Positions 16,916 through 26,599 are shown, counted from the stretch's first letter. The stretch: DNA of 64,000 bases from Nocardiopsis potens DSM 45234 (GCF_000341105.1 NZ_ANBB01000045.1:1-64000), one strand, 5' to 3'. Numbers and translations are program-made. The notes: generated from the sequence alone by a model not told the origin.

Positions 16916-17344
16916 ATGTGTCATGGTATCCACCATCGCGATGGGGAGCGCTTCCCCACCCTGTGGAACCTGCTGTCCGTGTTCATCCTGCTCGTGGTCC
17001 CGGTCCTGGGCGTGCTGCCCAACCCCGGGCCCCCGCCCCGGCACGCGCGCGGCCTCCGCCGCCTGCCCGACGCCCCGCCCGCCGCACCCGAGGTCCCGCC
17101 CTCGCGCTGCGTCCCCGGCGTGGCCCCCGACTACAACGCCTTCGTCGCGCTGCACACCGAGCACCGCGCGACCTGGCTGCTGTCCTACCGGGAAGAGTCC
17201 GACAAGCCCTACCAGGCCGGCAACCGCATCGACCCGAGCATCGCGCTGGCCGCCACCACCCTGGAGGCCCTGGCCCGGGCGCTGGCCTCCTTCCCGACCC
17301 CCGATTACGTCCGCCCCTACATCGACTGCGTCCGCACCGACTGA
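16916..17344 (+). CDS. Small single-pass membrane protein of unknown function
   Basis: A 142-residue protein that I do not recognise. After a His-rich start (MCHGIHHRDGER) it has one hydrophobic helix at about 18-36, then a Pro/Arg-rich stretch, and a C-terminal region with scattered aromatic residues and a helical repeat LAATTLEALARALASF. Two Cys residues (near 65 and 138) lie in the presumed outer part. The ATG at 16916 follows GAGGTG at a good distance; an in-frame ATG at 16769 has no such site. A hairpin terminator follows. Confidence 0.65.
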   Translation: MCHGIHHRDGERFPTLWNLLSVFILLVVPVLGVLPNPGPPPRHARGLRRLPDAPPAAPEVPPSRCVPGVAPDYNAFVALHTEHRATWLLSYREESDKPYQAGNRIDPSIALAATTLEALARALASFPTPDYVRPYIDCVRTD

Positions 17345-17365
17345 CCACCGGCGGGGAGGGGAGAA

Positions 17366-17400
17366 CCGCGCGCCCGGCCCACGGGGGACCGGGCGCGCGG
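17366..17400 (+). terminator. Hairpin terminator
   Basis: Perfect 12-base arms CCGCGCGCCCGG (17366-17377) and CCGGGCGCGCGG (17389-17400) with an 11-base loop, 21 bases after the preceding stop. Confidence 0.7.
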
Positions 17401-17459
17401 CCGCGCATCGGACACCCCCAGTAGTCTTCGGCTCGCAAACCGGAATCGGAAGGGCATGA

Positions 17460-19703
17460 ATGAGCGAGCCGGACAGAACCCCCACTGATGCGGCGAAAGC
17501 GACTGAAGCGGACGGATCGGAACCGGAAAAGCAGCCACCGGGCGGCCTGGAGACCGCCGGCAGCGTGAAGGAACTCTGGGCGAAGATCGCCCGAACGGTC
17601 CCGAGGACGCTGTGGCCGATGCTGGTCGCCGCCTGGCTGCCGGCCGTGCCGCTGCTCCTGCTCGGCCACTCCCTGGAGGTATGGAAGAGCGCGGACGCGG
17701 TCTACTACAACGGTGTCCTGGAGCCCCTCTCCGAACCCGGTGCCCTGTTCCTCGCCTCCGCCGCGGTGCTCGCCGCGCTCGGGCTGGCACTGGCCCCCCT
17801 CGTCATCGGCGCCCCGGTGCTGATCGGCACCGCCGCCCTGCTCGGCCGGACGATCGCGGTCCGCGACGCCTGGCGGCTCGCACTGCGCCGCTACTTCACC
17901 GTCCTCACCTGGCTCCTGCTGCTGATCGCACTGCTCTCCGCTGTGGCGGCGGGCGCCACCGGCCTGACGGCCATCGGGTGGCCGCTCTGGCTCGCCCTCG
18001 CATTCACCGTGCTGCCCGGCCTGTTCGCGCTGGCTCCGCTCATGGTGATGCTCCCGGTGTCCCTCGCGGAAGGGCGCGGGCCGTGGCAGGGGCTGGCGGC
18101 CGCCCACCGGTTGGAGCGGGAGCGCCGCCGCGTCCACCTGCTGTTCGTGATCGCGGCCTGCGGCCTGCCGGTCCTGGTCGACACCGGGGCGGAGCGGCTG
18201 CTCGGGTCCCGGCTCGGCTGGGGCGACGGGCACCCGGGGGCCGAGGCGGTCGGGCTGCTCGCCTCCGCCCTGGCCATGGCCCCGGCGGTGCTGCTGCTCT
18301 GCGCCCCCGCGGTGTACCGGGACCGCGGGGCCTACACCGGATACGCCTCCGGCCCGGACCTGGGCCGGATGGCCGCGCACCTGCCTCCGCCGCACACCGG
18401 TGGCCGGTCCTGGGCGGTGCTGCCGGCGCCCGCCCTGGCCGCGCTGCTCCTCCTCCCGGTACTGGTCGGGCCGGCCGTGTCGTGGGCGAACCCGCTCGGC
18501 GCCCCGGTCCTGGAGGGCGGCCCCCTCGCATCGCCCTACGGCGATGACTACGTCATCGACATCTCCCCGCGAGGGGAGGGGGCGCTCATCGCCACGACGC
18601 AGAGAGGGGAGACCGCGGAGCTCTGCGACCCCGAGTGCGAGACCGTCGCCGAGCGGGAGGGCAGGACGCAAGGCGGCGGCACGGCGGTCGCCGGCGGCGG
18701 CAGGCTGTACACGGACTGGTGGGAGTTCATGCACGACTGGGAGGACACCGACAGGTACGGTCCCCATCCCGACTCGGGGCTGTACCTGCGGACCTGCGCC
18801 GCCACCGAGAAGTGCGACCCGGACGAGGCCGTGCGGATCCGCCAGTACGGCGGCGACCACTACGAGACCGCGTCCGCGGTGGCGCCCTTCGGGGAGGGCC
18901 TGGTCGTCGCCTCCCACGTGCGCCCCTACGAACCGCGGGGCCGCGATGAGGAGATCGGGGAGGACGAGGGCGGGCTGCGCCTGCACGTATGCGACGAACC
19001 GGCCTGCGCCGACCCGCGCGCCATCGATCCGCCCGGCGACGTCACGGCGGGCGGGTTCCTCGCCGGCGGCACGTTCCTGGACATCGCCGTCTCCGCGGAG
19101 GGAGGGTTCGCCGTCGCGGCCTTCGACGCCTCCTACGGAGCCCTGAACGTCGTCTCCTGCGCCGACGCCGAATGCGCGGAGCCGGAGGTGAGCGAGATCT
19201 TCGGGGAGCATTTCCGGAAAGAGCACGAGGTCGGGATGCGGTCCCGCTTCGGCGCGCGGATCGAGTACCGCCCGGACGGCACCCCGGTGCTGGCCTACCG
19301 GGCCGTCCGGGACGGCGCGGTGCACGTGACCGACTGCCACGACGCCGCCTGCACCGAGTTCACCGACCGCGCCGTCACCGGGCCGGGGTGGAAGCGGCCG
19401 CTGCCGGGGCTGGCACTGGACTCGGAGGGCAACCCGCAGCTGGCCACCTTCGATCTGGCGGAGGAGCGGCTGGTGCTGCTCTCCTGCCTGGACGGCGGCT
19501 GCACCGAGACGGTGCGGACTCCGCTGGCCGCGACCTCCGAGGAACCCGGGGTGAGCGCGCTCGCGGTGGACGGCGAGGACCGGCCGCACATCGTCTGGTC
19601 CGAAGGCGAGGAGGACCGGCCCGACATCTTCTCGCGCTTCTCCGCGGAGACGCACTACCTGCGCTGCGCCGAGCCGCTCTGCGGCGCGGCTCAGACCCCG
19701 TAG
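17460..19703 (+). CDS. Membrane protein with C-terminal repeat domain carrying seven Cys-pair motifs
   Basis: A 747-residue protein. Residues ~45-345 hold about seven membrane helices; an N-terminal Pro/Glu-rich tail precedes them. The remaining ~400 residues, after the last helix, are beta-rich with a repeated short strand ending in paired cysteines: CDPEC, CAATEKC, CDEPAC, CADAEC, CHDAAC, CLDGGC and CAEPLC, spaced about 40-75 residues. Seven pairs fit a seven-bladed propeller with one disulfide per blade, which is my inference. The substrate is unknown. GGAAGGG precedes the ATG, and the 3' end overlaps the convergent lipoprotein gene by 13 bases. Confidence 0.82.
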   Translation: MSEPDRTPTDAAKATEADGSEPEKQPPGGLETAGSVKELWAKIARTVPRTLWPMLVAAWLPAVPLLLLGHSLEVWKSADAVYYNGVLEPLSEPGALFLASAAVLAALGLALAPLVIGAPVLIGTAALLGRTIAVRDAWRLALRRYFTVLTWLLLLIALLSAVAAGATGLTAIGWPLWLALAFTVLPGLFALAPLMVMLPVSLAEGRGPWQGLAAAHRLERERRRVHLLFVIAACGLPVLVDTGAERLLGSRLGWGDGHPGAEAVGLLASALAMAPAVLLLCAPAVYRDRGAYTGYASGPDLGRMAAHLPPPHTGGRSWAVLPAPALAALLLLPVLVGPAVSWANPLGAPVLEGGPLASPYGDDYVIDISPRGEGALIATTQRGETAELCDPECETVAEREGRTQGGGTAVAGGGRLYTDWWEFMHDWEDTDRYGPHPDSGLYLRTCAATEKCDPDEAVRIRQYGGDHYETASAVAPFGEGLVVASHVRPYEPRGRDEEIGEDEGGLRLHVCDEPACADPRAIDPPGDVTAGGFLAGGTFLDIAVSAEGGFAVAAFDASYGALNVVSCADAECAEPEVSEIFGEHFRKEHEVGMRSRFGARIEYRPDGTPVLAYRAVRDGAVHVTDCHDAACTEFTDRAVTGPGWKRPLPGLALDSEGNPQLATFDLAEERLVLLSCLDGGCTETVRTPLAATSEEPGVSALAVDGEDRPHIVWSEGEEDRPDIFSRFSAETHYLRCAEPLCGAAQTP

Positions 19704-21070
19704 TCGACCGCGAACAGCCGCGGCGACGTGCACCGCCAACCGCCGGCCGCGGCATCCTGCCGGGGCGGCTCCAGCCCGCCGGGGGCGCACCCGTGGTACA
19801 CCCCGACGGCGGAGCCGTCCTCGGCGGCGTAGGAGGCCAGCTCCCAGACGACCGTTCCCGCGTCGACGCCGAACTCCTCCACCCCGGGGCCGTAGGCGCG
19901 CGGCACGGAGCCGAGCAGATCGGACTCGGAGTCCCCCCGGCGGGGCTCCGCATGCCGGGCGCCGAACCCGTCGATCAGCAGGGACGTCTCCCCGGAGACG
20001 TCCTCCTCGACGACCTCTCCGCTGCCCGCGTCGACCGCCCGGTACTCTTCGCCCTCCTGCACATAGAGCAGGGAGCCCCCAGGGTCGGCGGCCACGAAGG
20101 AGGCCTCCTCCGGGCGCTCCCAGAGCACGTCGCCGGTCTCGGCGTCGGCGGCCCAGAGCGTGTCCTTCCCGCCCGCCGAGGCCTTGAACACCGCGGCCCC
20201 GTCCAGCACGGCCTGCAGCGAGGAGGTCCCGGGGCCCTCCGGCAGCTCGGTGTCGGCGGCGGTCCGCCCGTCCTCCAGGTCGAGGCGGAGCAGCCGGGAC
20301 GGGGCGTCCTCGTCCTGGGCGGAGCTGCTCCGCAGGTAGACCCCCTCCGGGGTGAGGAGGGCGACGCCGATGTCGACCGGCGGCTTGCGCGACCAGGCGA
20401 TCCCGCCGCTCTCGGAGTCGAAGAGGAGGTATCGGCCTTCGCGGTCGGCCAGCAGGGCGCGGTGCTCGCCGGCCTCGTCCACCCTGAGGTCCCCCTCGTC
20501 GGCGCCGATGCGCTCCCAGGTGCCGCCGCCGTCCGGAGAGACCCGGTAGAGCGACTCGTCTCCGGTCCGCTCGTCCACGGTCCCGACGAGCAGCCCGTCC
20601 CCCAGGGCGTGGACCTTCCGTACGACCTTGGGGCGCTCGGGATCGACGGTCACGCTCCACAGCGCCTCGCCGTTCTCGGCGTCCACCGCGGTGAACCGGT
20701 CCTGCTCGTAGTAGTGGATCACACCCCGGTGGACGAGTGCGGCCTGGGCGGGATGGGTCCAGCCCATCCATTCCCTCTCCGGCAGCAGTATGGAAAGACC
20801 GCTGTCCAGGCGCTCCGTGTAGTAGTCGCCGTCCAGCGGCATCGACCAGCGCACCGACCCGGCCTCCCCGCAGTCGCCGGCCTCCGCGCAGGTGACCACC
20901 CGGTCCGGACTGATCACGGTCGGCTCAGAGGGCAGCTTGATCTCGGGCTCTTCTTCCTCCGGCGCTGCGCAGGCGGAGAGCAGAACGGCGCAGAGGACGC
21001 CAATGGAGAGGGAGAACCGGCTGCGGCGCACGCCGGCGGCACCCGTGCCGAGCGGGAACGGTCGGTTCAT
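19691..21070 (-). CDS. PQQ-like beta-propeller lipoprotein
   Basis: A 459-residue exported lipoprotein. The signal peptide (residues 1-34) ends in the lipobox LLSAC, followed by an acidic spacer. The body has repeats typical of PQQ-like propellers, such as FTAVDAENGEALWSVTVD, LLFDSESGGIAWSRK and LWAADAETGDVLWERP, each ending in a Trp. Such domains mostly act as structural or binding platforms; no cofactor ligand is obvious. Its ATG shares one base with the stop of the upstream propeller gene (TGATG), and GGAG lies seven bases before it, so the two genes form one unit. Confidence 0.88.
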   Translation of the reverse strand: MNRPFPLGTGAAGVRRSRFSLSIGVLCAVLLSACAAPEEEEPEIKLPSEPTVISPDRVVTCAEAGDCGEAGSVRWSMPLDGDYYTERLDSGLSILLPEREWMGWTHPAQAALVHRGVIHYYEQDRFTAVDAENGEALWSVTVDPERPKVVRKVHALGDGLLVGTVDERTGDESLYRVSPDGGGTWERIGADEGDLRVDEAGEHRALLADREGRYLLFDSESGGIAWSRKPPVDIGVALLTPEGVYLRSSSAQDEDAPSRLLRLDLEDGRTAADTELPEGPGTSSLQAVLDGAAVFKASAGGKDTLWAADAETGDVLWERPEEASFVAADPGGSLLYVQEGEEYRAVDAGSGEVVEEDVSGETSLLIDGFGARHAEPRRGDSESDLLGSVPRAYGPGVEEFGVDAGTVVWELASYAAEDGSAVGVYHGCAPGGLEPPRQDAAAGGWRCTSPRLFAVDYGV

Positions 21071-22941
21071 CAGCGGACTCCGATCAGTTCGGTGCCGGTA
21101 TGGACGACGAGCGCGGTGGAGGTGTCGTAGAGCACCCGTCCCCCCTCTGACATCCCGGATTCGTCCTCCTCCGGCAGGTCCATCTCTTCATCGATGGGGA
21201 CCGTCCGCTCGGCGGTGTCGGCGCCCCATGGGACGAAGGCGAGTGAGCCGAGCGAGGCACAGTGCGGACTGGAGAACACGGCCATCGTGGCGCCCTGCTC
21301 GTCGAGGCGGAACGCTGAGACGCACCCGTCCCACCCCTGTTCTTCGGAGCCGGGGATCGGGAAGCGGGCGGTCTCCGGCTCTTCACCGGAGTCGAAGGGG
21401 AGGCGTTCATAGAAGGCCCGAACGGGTTCTCCCTCCCCACCGTCCTCTTCACCGGGCAGGTAGGCGGCGGTTCCCGTGGTGGCCCTGGCCAATTCGATGT
21501 CGATGGCGCGTTCCCCCTCCGGGGAGGCGATCGGGTCACCGGTGCGCAGATCGAGGACGCGCAGGCCTTCCTCCTGTTCCTCGGTCTCGTACACCTTGGC
21601 GATCAGAGCGGTGCCGTCACCGGTGATCCGCAGCGGCTCGGGACGCGGGTCCCGCCAGTCCCCGGCCGAGCGGGTATAGGCCGTCTGCCAGAGCTCTTCA
21701 CCGGTCTGGGCGTCCACGACGATGAACCGCTCCTGGGCCGCGTTGCCGGCACCGGGGTAGTCTCCGGCAGGGCCGTCGACGGGGTCGGGGTCGCGGACGG
21801 TGCAGTCCAGGCTCAGGGCGATCAGCCCGTCCAGGGCCCGGATCGCGCGCACGGCCTCCAGGGAGGATGTGGAAGTGCCCTGGGACGGGGCGTCGCGCAA
21901 CGATGCGACGTCACCAAGGAATTGGCAGTTGTCGGGGAAGGGAAACGACCACTGCTCCTCGCCGGTGACGGCGTCGACGGCGCTCAGCTTCCGGTTCTCC
22001 TCGGCGCCGTCCGGGGCGGTGAACAGGAGGGTCCGTCCGTCGACGGCCCAGTCGTCCCCGGAGAACGGGGGATCGGAACGCGTGCCGATGGCCTCCCCGG
22101 TCTCGGTGTCCAGCAGGACCAGCCGCTCCCGCTCACCCAGCGCCCACGAAGAACTCACGTGGACGGCCAGGGTGTCCCCGCCCGGCGAGAGCCTCACCGC
22201 CAACGTGCTGCCGGGACGGCCGTAGCTCCACAGCTCCTCACCCGTCGCTCCGTCCAAGGCGACCACCCCGTCATCGAAGGAGGCGATCGGCCCACGCGGC
22301 CCGTCGTGGACGTGGACCACCCGCCTTCCGTCGGGGATCGTCCACCTCCAGATTGCTCCGGAGAGCTCTCCGACGGGTTCCGGGGCCGGTCCGGGGTCGG
22401 TGGCGGAGTGGCTCACCGGCGCGATCGCCGTCGCCGAGACGACCAGCGCGAGCACCAGGAGCGGAGCCGGCAGCACGAGCCACGACCGCGGCCGCGGAGG
22501 CGCCAGGAAGCGATACCGGCGCGGAGTCCCGGCAGCCGCGGTGCACACCGCGCCGAGAGTGAGCATCAGCAGGCCGATCCACGGCCAGACCAGGTCGACG
22601 TGGAAGCCGTCGTCTCTGGTGAACCAGAACGCGTCGGCCGGGAAGAGACGCCACAGAAAGAACCCGCTGCCGCCGGCGAGCAGCACGGCGCAGACCGCCA
22701 CGAAGCGCCTGGCGGCGGGCTCCCCCTGCCCCCTGGGACCGGGCCCCAGGGCGGCCTGTGTGATCACCGCGGCCACCAGCAGCAGGGTGACCAAGGCGAA
22801 CAGGGAGAGCAGCGGGAACCCGAGGCGCTCCATGACACCGCGTGAGGCCGACGGACCCGCGAAGAACCCGATGACGAAGGCCGGCCAACCGGCCCACAGC
22901 AATACCGTTCCGCACCGCGCGATCTGGAGGAGGACCGCCAT
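21070..22941 (-). CDS. Membrane-anchored PQQ-like beta-propeller protein
   Basis: A 623-residue protein with about five membrane helices in its first 200 residues, then a propeller domain outside the membrane. Blade motifs include VVALDGATGEELWSYG, VLLDTETGEAIG, SAVDAVTGEEQWSFPF and IVVDAQTGEELWQT. I moved the start to ATG 22941, which has GGAAGG nine bases upstream; the frame is open to 23154. It is translationally coupled to the propeller lipoprotein that follows. The role is unknown; a paired membrane/lipoprotein propeller unit suggests envelope assembly or sensing. Confidence 0.85.
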   Translation of the reverse strand: MAVLLQIARCGTVLLWAGWPAFVIGFFAGPSASRGVMERLGFPLLSLFALVTLLLVAAVITQAALGPGPRGQGEPAARRFVAVCAVLLAGGSGFFLWRLFPADAFWFTRDDGFHVDLVWPWIGLLMLTLGAVCTAAAGTPRRYRFLAPPRPRSWLVLPAPLLVLALVVSATAIAPVSHSATDPGPAPEPVGELSGAIWRWTIPDGRRVVHVHDGPRGPIASFDDGVVALDGATGEELWSYGRPGSTLAVRLSPGGDTLAVHVSSSWALGERERLVLLDTETGEAIGTRSDPPFSGDDWAVDGRTLLFTAPDGAEENRKLSAVDAVTGEEQWSFPFPDNCQFLGDVASLRDAPSQGTSTSSLEAVRAIRALDGLIALSLDCTVRDPDPVDGPAGDYPGAGNAAQERFIVVDAQTGEELWQTAYTRSAGDWRDPRPEPLRITGDGTALIAKVYETEEQEEGLRVLDLRTGDPIASPEGERAIDIELARATTGTAAYLPGEEDGGEGEPVRAFYERLPFDSGEEPETARFPIPGSEEQGWDGCVSAFRLDEQGATMAVFSSPHCASLGSLAFVPWGADTAERTVPIDEEMDLPEEDESGMSEGGRVLYDTSTALVVHTGTELIGVR

Positions 22942-23248
22942 ACGTCGGCGCCTTCCGTCAGAACCGCTCGGCATCGCTGGTCTCTGCACAACCGGCCGTC
23001 CCGGTGCGGGGAGACTCACAGGGGTGAAGGGCGGTCGGTGAACGGATCTGTTTCCAGCCCGGTATCTGCTGAGGGCCGACCTGCAGTGCTGGGGAAGCCA
23101 AGAAGAACCTCCTACTTCTTCCAGATTTGTTGTAAAGGGATATAACGATTGCACGCGATCGATGTGGCGCTCTGAGGAGGTTTAAACGAGCTCCGATGGA
23201 CTGGTGAACCATTTTCTGGAAGGGTATTTAGCAGTTCGGTCTTACGGG
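22942..23248. other. Gap and left border of the A+T-rich island
   Basis: No gene seen. The base composition changes from G+C-rich to A+T-rich around 23100. An AAGAAG / CTTCTT inverted repeat (23100-23105 and 23115-23120) could be part of a terminator for the leftward cargo gene ending at 23249, or of the promoter region for the leftward propeller genes. Confidence 0.4.
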
Positions 23249-25807
23249 TCAGTCGCCACTGTCCTCTTCGTTTTTATTGAGATCGCTATCCCGAACCTGC
23301 CTGGGAATTCCTTCCACATCCTGTCCTTTGGCGAATTTCTCATACTCGTTGTCGTCGCTTGCTCTGTATTTGTCAATGTAATGCTCATATCCGTAGAAAT
23401 TCCAGTCGGCGTAGATGTTGGCATATTGCCCAGCATCGCGATTGTAGTAGCGCTCATTTTTGTCTGTTCTGTCATCCTTATCAATCCAAAACAGGTCGTC
23501 CCCGTTCCTTTCCGCATTGTCGCTTTCGTAGTCGAAGCCCTCGTAAAGACCTGGCCTTGTCACGTCGACAGATTCCAAGACCTGCTCTGGGGGGCGAGGG
23601 TTGCCGTCTGCATCTTCCAGCCTAGATTCGTCGATTACTCCATCGGAAACAAGAGAAGCGATGAAGTACGCATCGACGCGCTCCGAGTTCACCCGCCTGC
23701 TTTCCTGGAGCTCGCCTTCCAACTGATCTGTCCTCAACGGGATTGAATTCATCAACTCTTCTCGATATTTATCGAACTCTGCCTGCACGTATTGCTTTGC
23801 GTTTTCCCCGGGGATGGCGGTTCCTGGCATTTTTCCTGTTATTTCCCCGATGAAGCCATCGATTCCGGCTTTCCACAACTTCTGCTCACGCTCGATGGCG
23901 GCGTCGTCTCCACTGACTCTTTCAAGTGTTTCATTGGTTATCCCGGCCCCTAGAAGCCCTTTAACGCGTCCGCTATTGGCGGCGACTTCGGGGTCTCCTG
24001 TGGACATAAACTCGCTCATGGATTCAAGCTGGTATTTTTCAGTTGCAATGATCGCATCGCGAGCAGCTTCGTCATCTCCTGCAATGTACTGCAGGAACCG
24101 CACTCGGGCACGGGAGTCAACTCTGAGTTGGTCTTCTTCATAAGCAAACGTTTTGCCGTCATCGATCTCCAGGCCGAAATCAGGAAGGTAGGTTTCGAAT
24201 ATCTCTTCGAAGTCTCTTGCGATCAGCGGATTAACTTCAGTGAAAGAGGCATCTCTCGATTTCTTTTCTTCTGTAAGATCGATTCCTGTGTCAGTCAGGT
24301 CCTGAAACACTTCATCATCGCGAGAAGTTCCTTCGATCAGCCCAACTGCTGCAGTTCCTGCTTTCTCACGTTCAAGAGGATCATCGCTGTTCGCGGCGTC
24401 AGGAATCCAGCTGGTCAATCCGCTGACGCTCTCACCGTCATCTTCCCAGTCATAAGTGTAAAGCCCGGTTAGCGTCTTTTCTCTGTCGACTTCCAAACGG
24501 CTAGTTTCATATTCGCCACTCAAAACTAGATAATTTGCCTCTTCATTCAAAGTGCTTTTCTGTATAATTTCTTGAAATGTTCCCTTTGCATTTGGTGATC
24601 CAAGAACTGAAATTTTCCGTTCCGAGTCTTCATCCAACTCTGTGCCGACAGTGGTAGTGAGAGCTGCAGAGAACCCAGTTCCCCCAGAAACGCCTATAGG
24701 AGCCTTTTCGAACAGCGAGGCCAGGCCACTTGCCTCCTGGTACCAAGCAGAGGACTGGACACTGCTATCGTCGAGTCCTTGTTGTCTCTCCTCGCGAGAG
24801 GCCGTTACGTCGTATCCGGATGATCCTTCGGCAACCCTCTGCACACTTTCTGGAAGCCGGTCGTATCCCCCTCCATACTCGGTATTAGAGAGAACGAGAA
24901 GCCCGCCTCCAAGTTCGCGAGATAGCTCTTCTTTTTCGTTTTCTGAAAGATCAGATTTATCCAGGTGATCGGGAATGCCCAGGACGCCGCGTGGGTATCC
25001 ATCCCCGTAGGCATTCGGTGACTCTAGATCTTCAAGTCCTTCGTAGAATCGATCCAGGAAACTTATTTCTCTGTCTTCGAGTTTCTGTCCATTTCTTTTT
25101 GCATGTACAGCTCGTTCGTTGACCGCATTCAGGGTCGCAATAATTTCTGCATATTCTTCTTCGCTTAACTCCTCACTGCCGTCAAGATGCCGCTGGAGCT
25201 TCTCTCCCATCTCTTCGCCTTCAGAAGGAGTTACTGGCGTAGGCATCTCTGAGCCGGCTATGTTATTCGGGATCCAACCGAGGCGGCCACTTTTCATCAA
25301 TTTTTTTACGTTTGCATCTGTCGGTCCCTCTGACATCATTGCCGAGCAGTCGTCTGCCCGACCTTCCAGTTCTTTCCATAGCTTGTGTGCTTCTGAATTT
25401 GCTTCATTGACAACCTTTTTGTATCGTTCCAAGTCTTCTTCGTCGGCCCCAACTCCCGAAAAAAATGCTGACAAGCCAAGCAGGGCTGCCTTTTTAGCCG
25501 CCAGCTCTATTTTGAGAATAGATATTCTGGTCTCGTACCATTCGAGATCGGTAGCCCATTCCATAGTGACGTCCGCTGCGTAACTTGAAGCAAGAGCTGC
25601 CTTCCTCCAGGCGGCTTCTCCGTCCGCACTGACCTGAATTATTTGTTCGGCCAGAAGATCTGTGAATTCAATTGCAGCAGAAGAAAGCTTTTCTTTGCTG
25701 TCTCCCGATCCTCCCAAAAGCTGGTCGAAAACATCCCACAAATTGTCTGCTTCTGCTTTGACTGCGGAAGGCTCGGCGTCAGGCTTTCTGTATTTAAGAT
25801 CTGACAT
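23249..25807 (-). CDS. Large type VII-associated protein, A+T-rich gene
   Basis: An 852-residue, acidic, largely helical protein with no signal peptide or membrane helix. The first ~180 residues (VKAEADNLWDVFDQLL, DFxDLLAEQI-like helices, and GLSAFFSGVGADEEDLERYK) look like the long helical N-terminal domain of actinobacterial proteins encoded at ESX loci. The C-terminus is rich in Asp, Tyr and Asn. I recognise no toxin or enzyme motif. ATG 25807 follows GGAGAC; the upstream in-frame start is a TTG. Codons are strikingly A/T-ending, unlike all genes outside 23.1-26.65 kb. Probable secreted effector, but unproven. Confidence 0.8.
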   Translation of the reverse strand: MSDLKYRKPDAEPSAVKAEADNLWDVFDQLLGGSGDSKEKLSSAAIEFTDLLAEQIIQVSADGEAAWRKAALASSYAADVTMEWATDLEWYETRISILKIELAAKKAALLGLSAFFSGVGADEEDLERYKKVVNEANSEAHKLWKELEGRADDCSAMMSEGPTDANVKKLMKSGRLGWIPNNIAGSEMPTPVTPSEGEEMGEKLQRHLDGSEELSEEEYAEIIATLNAVNERAVHAKRNGQKLEDREISFLDRFYEGLEDLESPNAYGDGYPRGVLGIPDHLDKSDLSENEKEELSRELGGGLLVLSNTEYGGGYDRLPESVQRVAEGSSGYDVTASREERQQGLDDSSVQSSAWYQEASGLASLFEKAPIGVSGGTGFSAALTTTVGTELDEDSERKISVLGSPNAKGTFQEIIQKSTLNEEANYLVLSGEYETSRLEVDREKTLTGLYTYDWEDDGESVSGLTSWIPDAANSDDPLEREKAGTAAVGLIEGTSRDDEVFQDLTDTGIDLTEEKKSRDASFTEVNPLIARDFEEIFETYLPDFGLEIDDGKTFAYEEDQLRVDSRARVRFLQYIAGDDEAARDAIIATEKYQLESMSEFMSTGDPEVAANSGRVKGLLGAGITNETLERVSGDDAAIEREQKLWKAGIDGFIGEITGKMPGTAIPGENAKQYVQAEFDKYREELMNSIPLRTDQLEGELQESRRVNSERVDAYFIASLVSDGVIDESRLEDADGNPRPPEQVLESVDVTRPGLYEGFDYESDNAERNGDDLFWIDKDDRTDKNERYYNRDAGQYANIYADWNFYGYEHYIDKYRASDDNEYEKFAKGQDVEGIPRQVRDSDLNKNEEDSGD

Positions 25808-25839
25808 AAAAGACCGTCTCCAATCAAACAAAATGAGAA

Positions 25840-26175
25840 TCAGGCGAAGTTTATCCCTCGGGACAGAGGAGGAGTTGAGCTAGCGTAGTCATCCGATGAT
25901 CCATCATCAGTTTTGCTGATCTCATTGGAGGCCGACTGGGCGTTGATCGCTGCTTGCGTCATGTACTCTTCGACATCCACCATGGAATCAGCTGCATCTT
26001 TTTTGTATTTTTTGTATCCGGTTACTCCCGGGGATTCTCCGACCGCACTTGCAGCCGAGTCCATAGCGGATTCAAAGTCTTGAGCAAGTCCTTTGAGCTT
26101 GCTTGCGGCACTTTCTGCGCCCTGACTTTTTGAATTAGCGGAAGAAGAATCTCGAACTCCTGCTTCTCCTGACAT
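25840..26175 (-). CDS. Small helical ESX-type protein, partner of the large cargo protein
   Basis: A 111-residue Ser/Ala-rich protein. Two helical segments, SAASKLKGLAQDFESAMDSA and MVDVEEYMTQAAINAQSASN, flank a Gly/Pro turn (GESPGVTGYKK), the size and shape of WXG100/EspC-like secreted partners, although the WXG triplet is absent. A GGAGACAAG leader precedes the ATG, and the same TTGGAGAC sequence leads the next gene 32 bases downstream. It is A+T-rich like its neighbours. The likely job is to pair with the 852-residue protein for export; this is inferred from position and size. Confidence 0.75.
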   Translation of the reverse strand: MSGEAGVRDSSSANSKSQGAESAASKLKGLAQDFESAMDSAASAVGESPGVTGYKKYKKDAADSMVDVEEYMTQAAINAQSASNEISKTDDGSSDDYASSTPPLSRGINFA

Positions 26176-26272
26176 CTTGTCTCCAATTCATTGGACGGTG
26201 GGATAGAGTCTGTCCTCGTAGTGGCGTTGGTTCTAATGAATAGCGCTTGCTTGCTGGCGTATTGCTTCGATG

Positions 26273-26599
26273 CTATGAAGCGTGAGATCTTCTGAGCAGG
26301 GCGAGAGAGAATGTGATCGTCGTTGGAATTGCAACAAGAAGAGCAATAGATAGTTGTTGGATCCTGCGCGTGTCGCATGCATTATGCAGGGCTTCAGTGT
26401 CATTGTAGATTCCATTGCTGTAGTCCCAAGGGCCTGTTTCCTTGTAGGGGGGACCTGCCAGCATCGGTGAATCGCAATCGAGAGTATAGGATTTTTCTCC
26501 TACTTGTATGTGCATTCCAATAGGAGGGGCAAAAAGCAAATAAATGACAAATGCAATGCCGATTGCCGATGCCAAGTAGAGGATAATTTTATTTTTCAT
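26273..26599 (-). CDS. Small membrane protein in the type VII cargo island
   Basis: A 108-residue protein with two membrane helices, at about 5-25 and 83-103. They flank an outward-facing loop of ~55 residues holding two cysteines (in YTLDCDSP and HNACDTRR). AAGGG lies before ATG 26599, and the frame runs open further upstream without such a site. I recognise no family. It sits between the lipoprotein and the small cargo protein on the same strand and shares their A+T-rich codons; immunity or anchoring for the cargo is a possibility only. Confidence 0.65.
   Translation of the reverse strand: MKNKIILYLASAIGIAFVIYLLFAPPIGMHIQVGEKSYTLDCDSPMLAGPPYKETGPWDYSNGIYNDTEALHNACDTRRIQQLSIALLVAIPTTITFSLALLRRSHAS

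Noticed and set aside
23249..25807. 852-aa protein considered as a polymorphic toxin
   Set aside because: No nuclease, ADP-ribosyltransferase, deaminase or other toxin motif is visible at the C-terminus, so only a role as probable type VII cargo is proposed.
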